64,000 nucleotides of DNA from Capsaspora owczarzaki ATCC 30864 (lineage: Eukaryota > Opisthokonta > Filasterea): contig NW_011887294.1 of the NCBI RefSeq assembly GCF_000151315.2, positions 2,004,460-2,068,459 of the forward strand. Direction: 5' to 3'. The translations under genes and the position numbers were made by a program. This document shows, one piece after another, positions 46,422-55,984 of the stretch. The notes beneath the pieces were generated by a model. The model saw nothing but the letters and a program-made list of their open reading frames with translations, did not search any database and had not been told where the DNA came from. Position 1 is the stretch's first letter. Each line of letters opens with the position of its first letter.

Positions 46422-46976
46422 ATGACTGTCAACATGTTCTCGCGCTTTGGATTCGCCTCGTCAACGAATCATCCCGCTCAGGTCGATGTGCTGCCGCCCG
46501 CCCCGCACGACCGCCAGCCCCAGCATGGCGCAGGACACTTGCACTATGCGCACAACGTCGTCGCGACCACCGCCGTTGTCCACACGGGCAAGCACGCAGA
46601 GGTGAAGTTGCAATTCCCACTGCGCACCTCGCCTCCGCAGGACGTGCCTCCACGCCCCTCACTAGGATCCCGCGACGACGATCGCATTCTAAGCTGCAAG
46701 TTCTGCGAGCGAACGTTGCGAAGCGTGCGCACCATTTGTGGTCACTGCCAGTACGTCCACACTGGCGATGGCCGACATGTTCGGGTAAAGCTGTGCGATG
46801 CAACCTCGTCGCTCGGCGGCCTCGCCCACTTTGGCTCGCAGCAATCACGGCTCTCGCATCAGCAATTACATCGACCTCTAGCATCATACCACAATTCGCA
46901 GTTGCCTCAAGAGCATCGCGTGCAGCCCGTCCGTGATACCTCTGACGACCAAGAGCTGCAGTTCGAGATGGAGTAA
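46422..46976 (+). CDS. Small orphan protein with CxxC...CxxC motif
   Basis: Single exon, 184 aa, starting MTVNMFSRFGF. Residues about 88-115 contain SCKFCERTLRSVRTICGHC, i.e. C-x2-C-x10-C-x2-C, followed by a histidine (YVHTGDG) and a later Cys. This looks like a small zinc ribbon or treble-clef knuckle. The rest is His/Gln/Pro-rich, with LGSRDDD before the motif and an acidic end (DDQELQFEME). A second Met (residue 5) is equally possible as the start. Coding support is the uninterrupted frame, codon use like its neighbours, and the motif. The family is not recognised. It has an unusually long pyrimidine-rich upstream region. Convergent with cardiolipin synthase, 336 bp apart. Confidence 0.6.
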   Translation: MTVNMFSRFGFASSTNHPAQVDVLPPAPHDRQPQHGAGHLHYAHNVVATTAVVHTGKHAEVKLQFPLRTSPPQDVPPRPSLGSRDDDRILSCKFCERTLRSVRTICGHCQYVHTGDGRHVRVKLCDATSSLGGLAHFGSQQSRLSHQQLHRPLASYHNSQLPQEHRVQPVRDTSDDQELQFEME

Positions 46977-47312
46977 CGTCTCACTGCCTTCTTTTGCTAG
47001 CCTCTTTTTTTGAAGTCTAGCCTTTTCAACTCATTGCTAATCAAGTGTTTTCGACTTTTTTTTTTCCGTCTGTGCTCGTGTTGTTTTTTTGCTTTTCTGT
47101 TCTCGCTTCAAAATCGATTTTTCTTTTGCTGCTTTTTCCTTTTCTCTCTCTCTCTCTCCCTTTCTTGTCTTCCGATCTTCCCTCTGCGTCTGTTCCCGTT
47201 GCGCTTTTGTACTATGATTCTTTTGCTTTTTTGTTGTCGTTTATTTTTTTACGTTGAAAAATGTACATTTTTGATTCCTCATCTTTGAGCACACACCCAA
47301 TCAAATGTAATG
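46977..47312. other. Convergent 3' intergenic region
   Basis: 336 bp between the stops of the CxxC protein (+) and cardiolipin synthase (-), T-rich with CT runs. Likely the two 3' UTRs; nothing else seen. Confidence 0.4.
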
Positions 47313-49060
47313 CTACGACCGACGGGGAATTTTGAGCAGCTTGACGGCATTGTTGTTCCCAACATAGCTGAGTCCTGATGCAAACGTGGTGAAGGCCATT
47401 GTCCACCTGTCCAACACACATTCCGACGAGTGAGGAGGACTCCCCAGCTCTGCGCTCGTCTGACTCAAATCCTTACCACATCCAGTCCAACGTCGTTGCG
47501 CTCACGATCGAGTATGGTGTAAAGGTCAAAACAGCGCAAAAGATGGTGATGAACTGCACTGCCGTGTTAAGCTGCAGCAAAGCACAGAATGTGATGAGTT
47601 GCGCGCCGTTAAACCTACAAACACAACAGAGCAGTACTTTGCTAATTCGAGTCGGAATAAACTCCGTGGCCACTTGAGTAATATCCAAAAGTTTCGTCCA
47701 AGTCTAGATCGTGCCCAAAACAAACACCCGCCCCAAAAGCAAAACGGCAATTAAAAACCAAAAAGGCAGCCCAACAAACTAAACTCCTCGCAAACCGCAA
47801 TTAGTTACCCGAGGTCGTTCCGTTGTCTTCCAACGGTAGTAGCTGGCCCCAGTGATCAGACTGACATCACGAGCAATGACCAGCGTTGCGAGCGGCACTG
47901 TAGATGCACAACCAAATGAAAAAATGAGCCGTAGGGAAGAGTTTGCATCGCATCGGATTGCTTGCATCCATAACCATCGAGTCACGCGCGCGCCTTCCAT
48001 CGGCACCCTTACATGGCATCGACCCCACCCAGGCAAGCGCAGCTGCACTGCAAATCATGAAAAACTTGTCTGCCAGCGGATCGAGCGCGGTTCCGAGCAT
48101 CGACCGCTGACTAGGAAAGGCTCGGGCAATCATTCCGTCGAGCTGGAGGGCATCAAGTCAAGGAATGGATGGCGCGATGAGTCATGAGGCGACCAGCAAC
48201 GGCACCAAACACACACAAACAAACAAAACAAGCTGACGAAACAGAACAAAACAAGCGCTCACCAAATCGGAAACAGCTCCAAACACAAACAAGCCCGCGG
48301 CAGCATGGTACTGACTGCCTGCAAAGCAAACGAGAATCACTGGCGACGAGACCAAGCGAGCAAACGAGAGTGCATTCGGCACCGTCCAAACTCGCTGCAG
48401 CTGAGCGTCTGCGGCAGCAGCGTCGGGCGTTGCTGCGTTTTGCCCTGCGATGGGTTGATCTGTATGAATTGGTGGATTTTTCGCAGCATCGGCCTTGGGA
48501 GCGGTGCCGGGTGACGACGCTGTGGACTGCCATTCACTCAGCAAATCTCAGTCAGTACTCACAAACCCGCTCGCTTCTCCAAACCGAAACGCGATCAGAA
48601 ATCGGCAACATTCTCAACACGAATTGTGCAAGCACACTGACGCACCATCGATTGCTGGCGGGTCCTCAAAGTGCTCCAGTATGAAGCTGCTGCAGCACCT
48701 GTCATCGCAGCAGGCAGCAGCGACGTGGAGTGGAAACGGGACCACCGCTGCAGTCCAGTGTGCCATCGACGACTGCTGCCTGCTATTCAGAAGTGGACTG
48801 AACTGTGTGTGCTGATGGGCGCGCGCGTGTGNNNNNNNNNNNNNNNNNNNNNNNNNNNNNNNNNNNNNNNNNNNNNNNNNNNNNNNNNNNNNNNNNNNNN
48901 NNNNNNNNNNNNNNNNNNNNNNNNNNNNNNNNNNNNNNNNNNNNNNNNNNNNNNNNNNNNNNNNNNNNNNNNNNNNNNNNNNNNNNNNNNNNNNGGTGTT
49001 GGTCAGCGAGGCCCGGCTGAGCCAGCCGCGTGTGGCGCGCAGCCCGGCGATGGCAGCCAT
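47313..49060 (-). CDS. CRLS1: Cardiolipin synthase (CDP-alcohol phosphatidyltransferase)
   Basis: Condenses C CDP-diacylglycerol with phosphatidylglycerol at the mitochondrial inner membrane. Minus-strand exons: 49060 into the 163-N gap, gap to 48646, 48546-48263, 48142-48013, 47897-47809, 47703-47638, 47571-47477, 47406-47313; phases agree outside the gap. It begins MAAIAGLRATRGWLSRASL, a good presequence. The CDP-alcohol motif DGxxAR...GxxLDPxADK is LDGMIARAFPSQRS then GTALDPLADK, with its first part (SDL|LDG) formed across a splice. VPNALSFARL, VIARDVSLI, FIPTRISKLNTAVQ (human KPTFISKVNTAVQ) and TMAFTTFASGLSYV follow human CRLS1 closely. Several membrane helices are visible. The section hidden in the gap is N-terminal and poorly conserved. 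Confidence 0.92.
48832..48994. other. Assembly gap (163 N)
   Basis: 163 N within the 5' part of cardiolipin synthase, probably an intron plus the edge of an N-terminal exon. It abuts a GCGCGCGCGTGTG run, a likely cause of the break. Confidence 0.99.
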
Positions 49061-49227
49061 GCGATCGTGCTGAGAAACGCGTAAAGGATAGAACGGCTTG
49101 GTGTGGAAAATCCAAAGACTGGACGTATGTTGATACTCGCTTTTATTTATGATTGCAGCATCGCGAGTCAAAGACATTCAAAAAAAAAAAAACTCAACCA
49201 AAAAAAAAAAAAACGCAAAGAACGACA

Positions 49228-50325
49228 TCAAACCAAAGCCAACTGTGCACTACCCAGCACATCGAGCCATAGACACAGGCGCGATGCTCGAATCTCTTCG
49301 ATAGCCACGGCAAGTCGCTCGGCGGGAGCAGAATCGCTGCTGGTCGCGCCGGGCAAATCTTCATCCACCTGAAGCAAGAACGTGTACCGCCAAGGCGTCG
49401 ACCGATCGGGGCGTGATTCAATCTTGGACATGTTGAGGTGATGGTGCTTGACGACGACAAGCACATCGCTCAGCGCGCCAGGGGTGTGCGGCAGGGAAAA
49501 GCACAAGAACGTCCGACGAACCGAGGTTGCGTTCGGATTGAGCGGTTGATTCAAGACCGCGCGCGGAGTGAGATTGCGTGCTGCTTGGAGGACGTTGTCT
49601 TGCAGTGAGAACAGGACAAAGCGCGTAATGTTGTTGTCCAGATCCTGAATGCCCCTGGCTGCAATGTCGAGCTGGTACAAGTGGCCGCATCGCTCCGAGC
49701 AAATCGCAGCGGCATCCGGCTCGTTTTGGCACAACTCGGCCGCTCGAGCAGTGGATGCGACGGGAACGGGCTCGGCTCCAGGCAGGTTGCGTGCAAGCCA
49801 TTCACGGCATTGCGCCAACGCCTGCGGATGGCTATAAACGCGCTTGACCGTCCGCTCCAACGTTGGAGTTTCAGATTGTCGTTTTTGGACGAGGCAGTGC
49901 ACGATCGGTAACTGGAGTTCCGCGCAAATTTTGACGCTCGTTCGCCTTGCTTGTTCTTGATCTTGACTTTGAGAAGCAGCAGCATTAGCAGCAGCAGCAG
50001 CAGCAGCAGCAGCTCGCTCGGTGGCAATGCGCACAAATTCGTCCAAGGTCGCCGTGACTGAGCCTTCGGTTGAATTTTCAATCGGAACAACGCCAGCCAT
50101 CATTGTTCTGCTGCTGTGAGGATGGCCAGAGCTCGGACTGCTCGTCGCGACGCTGGCAATCACAGCTGGGATTGTCTCGCAGGGCACGACTTCGAAGGCA
50201 GCTCGCGAGCACGACGGCAGCGACATGCGATCGGTGAGCTGCCGAGCGAGAATCAGTGCCGCGTCGTGCGTATACGAGCCCTGTGGACCCAGGAAGCCAA
50301 TCCGCAAGACGCCCGTCGCGTCCAT
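49228..50325 (-). CDS. pheA: Prephenate dehydratase with ACT domain
   Basis: Converts prephenate to phenylpyruvate, the committed step to phenylalanine. Intronless, 365 aa. Motifs: IGFLGPQGSYTHDAAL at the start, VVPIENSTEGSVTATLDEF, a VYSHPQALAQCREWL block, and NNITRFVLF with the TRF catalytic signature. An ACT regulatory domain follows from about residue 265 (FSLPHTPGALSDVL) and keeps the ESRP phenylalanine-binding motif (KIESRP). No targeting signal is evident. A run of ten alanines interrupts the catalytic domain. The ATG at 50325 gives the motif-compatible N-terminus. Fungi, plants and bacteria have this enzyme; animals do not. Divergent from spastin; its stop is 167 bp from the cardiolipin synthase start. 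Confidence 0.95.
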   Translation of the reverse strand: MDATGVLRIGFLGPQGSYTHDAALILARQLTDRMSLPSCSRAAFEVVPCETIPAVIASVATSSPSSGHPHSSRTMMAGVVPIENSTEGSVTATLDEFVRIATERAAAAAAAAANAAASQSQDQEQARRTSVKICAELQLPIVHCLVQKRQSETPTLERTVKRVYSHPQALAQCREWLARNLPGAEPVPVASTARAAELCQNEPDAAAICSERCGHLYQLDIAARGIQDLDNNITRFVLFSLQDNVLQAARNLTPRAVLNQPLNPNATSVRRTFLCFSLPHTPGALSDVLVVVKHHHLNMSKIESRPDRSTPWRYTFLLQVDEDLPGATSSDSAPAERLAVAIEEIRASRLCLWLDVLGSAQLALV

Positions 50326-50532
50326 CGTGTTTGCGTGGCTTTTGGTTTGTGCCAAAATTGGGGTAGGGGAGGAGTGTGAGTGTGTGGTTGGTTGGTCAAG
50401 AGTGAGAATGAATGACGTGCGAATGGGGTCTAGATTTCTGAGACTTGGTTGAGGAGTGAAAATTGAAATCTAAGGCAATTTGTATGATTTCACCTCTACT
50501 GTTCGAATTCAACACCATTCCATTGCTCTGAC

Positions 50533-52807
50533 ATGCTCAGAAAACGCACGCGACGCTTCCAGTCCTCCTTTGCTTGTCGCTCGCCGAGTTCCCTTTCTCA
50601 CTCAACTCCTTCCAATTCGTCCCTCCCAGCAATCGTCATAACGTGAGCGACAACGTCGTCGACCGCAGCAAATCCCGCTCAGGCTCAGGCACAGGCTGGA
50701 CAAGAGGAAGCCGGCTGGTTTGATCGCTTGGGACGCTTCTTTGGATTGACCGACGCACCGCCGCCGCCGTCGTCGTCCTCCTCTGCCTCTGCTGACACTA
50801 CGCCTGCTAGTAGTAGTGCGCCTGGTGCGACTGGTGCAGCTTTGGGCGCAGGGCAAGCTACTCGTGGAAGCCCACTGACGTCATCATCGAGCAGCAACTC
50901 GCTTCATTCACGCCCTGCCGCAGCCGGAGCAAGCGCGTCCTTCTCCTCCTCATTTTTGTCGTCGTCGTCGTCGTCACAGCAGGGAACCGCCGGCATGGCT
51001 AGCTCGTCGGCGCCGCAGCAGCGCAGCCGCCCTCCGCAGGCCCAGTCTGGCCAGTCGCTCGTCCGGCTCAACTACTTCCACAAGCAGTCCTTCGACTCCA
51101 TCGCCCGCGCACTGGCTCTGGACGAGGCGGGAAACCGCCACCATGCTCTGGAAGTGTACCAGCGCGGACTAAATGAGCTGCAGAGCGGGCTGAGCATCCG
51201 CTTTGACCCGACCTCCGCCGCAGACTGCTCGGAAGCAGAGCGCGCTGAAGGGCAGCATCTTCAGCAGAGCATGGAGAAGACACGAGTTCAGGTGCAAGAG
51301 CGGGTTCGCGACTTGAGAGCAGACCAGGCCAGCGGGGTTCCCGCCCAAAAGACTGCCTCGTCGCAACCACCAGCTCGTCAGGTAAGATTGATAACTGTGC
51401 CCTGCAGAAGGAGGAGGAGTCCAGTGCTCGAGTCTGATTGTTTCGCCTTTGGCTTGCATAGACTACGCCTGCACCTCGAGCTGCCACTTTACCTCGGCAA
51501 GCTACGAAACCTCCGGCAGCCACCTCTGCTGCCCCCAAGGCCGCTCCTGCCGTTGCCGCTGCTGCGGCTGCGCCAGCCGTCAACAAAAACCTGGTGAACA
51601 TCGATCCCAAGATGGCCGACCACATTCTGAATGAAATTGTGGACAACGGCCCGCCAATCACGTTTGACGATGTTGTCGGCCTCGACACGGCCAAGCGTCT
51701 CCTGAACGAGCTCGTGATTCTCCCATCGCTCCGACCCGACGTGTTTCAAGGGTTGCTGGCTCCTTCCCGTGGTCTGCTGCTGTTTGGTCCTCCCGGAAAC
51801 GGTACGCAATGGTGTCCCGCTGACAACGACCACTTTTGTTTGCGCGAGTTTTCAAGAGGAGGATTTTGATTTGTTTGTGTCGGGAAAAACTCGCTCATGG
51901 CCGATTCTGGTGGTTGCCTCAACAGGAAAAACAATGCTTGCCAAGGCAGTCGCCCATGAAGCCAAGGCCAAGTTTTTCAACATTACTGCGTCCAGCCTGT
52001 CTTCCAAATATGTAACGTGTTTCTTGGTCTGCTTCGCTTTGCCGTTCGATTTCAGGTGCTGACCTTTGGTTTTTCTCTTGTTTGTTTCGCCCCATCTCTT
52101 TCTCTTGTCTTGACTTTAGGTTGGTGACAGCGAGAAGATGGTCCGAGCACTATTCGCCATGGCGCGCGAACTGCAGCCGAGTGTAATATTCATCGGTGTG
52201 TGACGTTCTCGTGTTTGGCGTGTGTGGATGAAGTGAGTGAAAAAACGCCCTTTACTCAACCATCTTGCTTTGAGCAGACGAAATCGACTCCATCCTGGCG
52301 GAACGCGGCGGCGGCAACGAGCACGAGGCGAGCCGGCGACTAAAGAACGAGTTTCTCATCTGCTTTGACGGTGTCGGGACACAACCAGACGAGCGAGTAT
52401 TGGTCATGGGCGCCACCAATCGCCCGCAGGACCTGGACGAAGCTGCGCGTCGACGGATGCCGAAGCGCGTCTACATCCCGCTGCCTGACCAGCGCACACG
52501 CGTCGCCATGGTGCAAAGCTTGCTCAAAAAGGGTCGGCATGCGCTCTCCGACCGCGACATTGACCAGCTTGCCAAGCACCTGGAGGGTTACAGCGGCAGC
52601 GACATGACCGCGCTCGCCAAAGATGCCGCTCTTGGGCCGATTCGCGAGCTTGGCAATCGAGTGTTGACTGTTAGTCCTGAAAACATTCGCCCTTTGAAAC
52701 TTGGCGATTTCCAGGCCGCCATGAAAAACGTGCGTCCCAGTGTGTCGGGGGAAAGTCTCCGGTCGTTCGAAAATTGGAATCTGCAATACGGTGCGCTTCC
52801 ATCTTAG
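50533..52807 (+). CDS. SPAST: Spastin-like microtubule-severing AAA ATPase
   Basis: Exons: 50533-50642, 50811-51381, 51462-51801, 51926-52011, 52120-52195, 52278-52807; about 570 aa. The MIT domain lies at about residues 170-250 ([20 protein letters not shown]..., human [20 protein letters not shown]). The AAA domain has Walker A GPPGNGKT (split by an intron after GPPGN), Walker [28 protein letters not shown] (arginine finger region) and a C-terminal [22 protein letters not shown]. It ends in the meiotic-clade tail ([10 protein letters not shown]). Spastin severs microtubules, including with ESCRT-III via MIT. The first exon is inferred: it starts [12 protein letters not shown] and needs the GTGAGC donor at 50643 with the CTGCTAG acceptor at 50810, both in phase. 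If wrong, the next in-frame ATG is at 50995. Confidence 0.88.
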
Positions 52808-52968
52808 ATAGTATGTGACTTTTGTTTTTGGACTTTTGAAGTGTGTCAAGCATCAATTGTATGTAATAATGAATGTGCATGGTCCTTCAACCAGACGGAA
52901 CGATGAGCGGTCGCTTTGGTGTTGCTCTTGTTCGCTCGCTACTCGTGCTCTCTGGTCCTGCATGCTTT

Positions 52969-53447
52969 TCAGGTCAGCGGCGGTGGCTGGATGGTCACCC
53001 GCGCCTCGCCGAGTGAATTCCAGATCCGGTACGAACTGGCGGTGAGCTCCCGAGTGATGACGGCCTTGATCTTGTTGGACGGATACAACACAATGCTTTT
53101 TGGGTCGACGGTGCACCCGCTCAAATTAAACTCGGGAATTTTGAAGAAGAGCTGGCAAAGTGTGTGTCAACAAGCGGAAAATTGTCAGCAGCCAGATGAG
53201 GGTCAGTCTTCCGCTGCGTTGATAACAGACACGCACACACACAAGAGCCATGAAGCAAAAGGGGCGAATCGTCTTACGTCAACAAAGGCATTGGGTCCGA
53301 CACAGAAAGGATCATGTGGGTACTCGCTATCATTCATCCCCTCCGAAGGATCAAATCCTGGCGCATTGCCGAACTGGACGACCGCAGTCAGCGAGACTTC
53401 CAAGTTGCGTCCTGTAAACTTTTGACCTAATAATTTGGCAATCACGC

Positions 53448-53482
<35 letters not shown>

Positions 53483-55529
53483 AGCCAAGTCAGGACAGCA
53501 CCGACACAATGTTCGCGAAACACGCAAACTGCGACGACAGCAGAGAGGCACTCTGATGCGAGCGCTACCGATGTTCCAGACAAGCATCCTTTGACTGGCA
53601 GAAAGCGTGACCGTTCCGCCTGTTGGTGCAGCTTCAAAATTGCGGATGATACCACTAAATAGTACCAAAAAGAGACACACTCGCGTCAGTATGGAGTCGT
53701 TGCGCACCAAGAGTCACTCGAGAAGACGGAAACAATTTACCGGTTGAAAAACGGCACACGCAATTCGCAATAGTCGAATTGGTTGTTCACGCGCTGATGC
53801 AGCTTGAGCTGGACGAGAAGTTTGATCATGTTTTCACCAGCCTCCTGTCAATTGCGGTGGACCATGGTGAGCAGAGACGCGAGGAAGGTCGCATAGGAAT
53901 GCTTCCAACGAAATTCCGGGCAAGCCAGAAACAACAGCAATCGCCCATACCTTCATTTGGTAGAATCCACGAATCGGTAGCTCTTTGATACCCGATGCTC
54001 GATAGTGACACAAGGAGAAAGTTTCGAGAGGTGGTGCAAAGGAGAGCTTGCGATTGCTGAGCACGCTCGCTTGGGCGGTTGACCCGCCGCTGACTTGCGC
54101 GTCATTGTTGCTCAGCACGCACGGATCAACCGAGATTTGATCAATACCCGCAGTTGAGCTCAGAGAGACGGTGACTTCAGGAAGCCCTTCGATTTCGGCC
54201 TTTGGCGGCATTTCAAGAATCACTCATCAATAATTTTTCGGCAAGACAGTCTCACAAATTGCAAAAGACATACCTTGCATTGGATCGTTCCAAACGCTTC
54301 CCACTCGTCCAGCACTTCAGGATTGTCGTACTGCACTGCCCGCACCGTCTCTGAAACATTAAACACAATTCGTTGTTTGCCTTTGAACAGAACGGGCTTC
54401 CAAGCAGGTTGCTGTTGATTTCAAGAACAGTGTGAGATTTCACAAAAGCAGGAATGGGGAATATAGCCAAAAACAAAACACAGGTCGAGCGTTGTACCTT
54501 CTCAGCGGAGGCCTTTGGAGGAAACTTTGTCGTAAGAAGGTTGCGAACGTTGGACGGGCTCGTATCGAGCGGGGCGCCAAAAGGCATCGCCACACACAAA
54601 AAGTTGTACACTTCATTCGCTGCCATGCCAGTCTGCACGAATCCGAGCGATATGGCGGTCAGTTTCTGTTCCGCACTGTTCTGCCGGGTGACAACCAAAA
54701 AGTATCGAGCCTTACAGTGTCGGTTAACAGGCCAGGACCAGCAGCCGTGGCGAGATCGTGCATCAATGTCACGCCTACTGTGATGGAGGGCCTGTTGTCG
54801 GATGGTGAGAGCGCAGGAACGTGAGCAGGTGGCCAAATGCAACGACTAGAAGCAAACACAAATCAAAGGCAGGCTTACAGCTCCACCAGCGGTGTCCGAA
54901 CCAAACCGGGTGTCTCAATCAGAGGCAGACAAACAAATGCCATGTCATTCTGTAATGTTTGCAGTTTGGATGGCCGGAGTGAGTAACACGCAAGTACATT
55001 GAACTGCAAACGCTTGAAAGACGCGCAAACCTGGCGAACAGCGACGAGAGGCCAGATATCGCCGTTGGACACGGAGAACACGGGCCATAGATCCGAACTG
55101 TCGCATGGTTGCTTGGACGTGGCGGCTGCGGCTCCTCCACCTTGGGCAGCGAGTGCAGCGGCAATCTGTGGAACGAGGCGCGCATCGTCCATCAGCGGCG
55201 TGTAAGCGCCCGTCGTGCCGGCTGCTGTCGTCGTAGTCGATGAAGTAGTAGTAGTAGTAGTAGCATTAGTGCTGGGCGATGTAGCGGAAGCAGCGCTCTC
55301 GCTTGGCGACGACGCAGCGAGCAGCTTGGCGCGGCGCTCAACCGTCGGATAGCGCCTGATCCCAATACACGCAACCAGATCAAGGCAAGTCAGTCCGACC
55401 GTCCCTCATGATCATGATCATCATCATCATCATCATCATCAAGCAAACCGCATTCGACTCTTGCCTTGCGACGAGAAGCTTTCCGGTTGGGAGCGAAATA
55501 ATCCACAATGCACGGACTGCGCACGACAT
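52969..55529 (-). CDS. AP5M1: AP-5 complex mu subunit (MHD protein)
   Basis: Eleven minus-strand exons: 55529-55465, 55355-55031, 54949-54879, 54791-54716, 54680-54498, 54411-54274, 54199-53951, 53844-53741, 53654-53569, 53426-53278, 53151-52969; phases agree, 542 aa (human 490). Matches human AP5M1: RALWIIS at the start, RRYPTVERRAK, LWPVFSV and NDMAFVCLPLIE, AWKPVLFKGK, EGLPEVTVSLS, FAPPLETFSLCHY with RGFYQMK, FDYCELRVPFFNRG, and the C-terminal TASSYRIWNSLG (human SSDYYIWNSKA). AP-5 acts at late endosomes with SPG11/SPG15. The first intron seems to be GC-AG (AG|GCAAGA...TCAG): this gives VARRYPTVE, whereas no GT donor keeps frame. Divergent from the P4-ATPase by 455 bp. Confidence 0.93.
55407..55440 (+). 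repeat. ATC/ATG trinucleotide microsatellite in AP5M1 intron 1
   Basis: CATGATCATGATCATC... with about eight ATC units, within the probable GC-AG intron. Confidence 0.9.
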
Positions 55530-55984
55530 TCTGAGAAAGAGTGAACTGTTCAGAACGGACATTACAATGGACAATCACTCGGAAATATAGTTTACTTTGT
55601 AATTGCAAAAAAATGGGAGTTCGTGCGATGCAACCGACAGGGAGACACGAAATCGGCAAACGCCAAATTGGTTTGCGTTGCTGCTGATCGGCTACTGGTC
55701 GAGATTGCGGTCCTAGGATGGAGATTTTGATAGGGTGCATTGTGCTTGAGTGCTTAAACAAATTTGTCGAGCAGAAATCCGTGAAGCGGAAAAGTTCGCA
55801 GAATTCATTCAAAACTGGGGTGACCAACAGTGTGTCGCGAAGCAATCGTCCCGACAAGCTAGTACCAGTCCACGGGTCCAAAAGCCATTCGCACTTTAGG
55901 AAGAGCTCAAACACATCAAAATAACAATCATTCATCAATTGTGTTGGGCAGAAATTCCTCACAACTACCCGAAAAAACCTGAGA
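55530..55984. promoter_or_regulatory. Divergent promoter region, AP5M1 / P4-ATPase
   Basis: 455 bp between divergent start codons. AT-richer than the flanking coding sequence; no clear TATA box, repeat or additional exon. Confidence 0.4.

Noticed and set aside
50647-50994. Upstream open frame of spastin ([13 protein letters not shown]...) as coding
   Set aside because: It has no ATG and is preceded by an in-frame TGA; splicing 50642 to 50811 removes it in phase. Kept only as an alternative.
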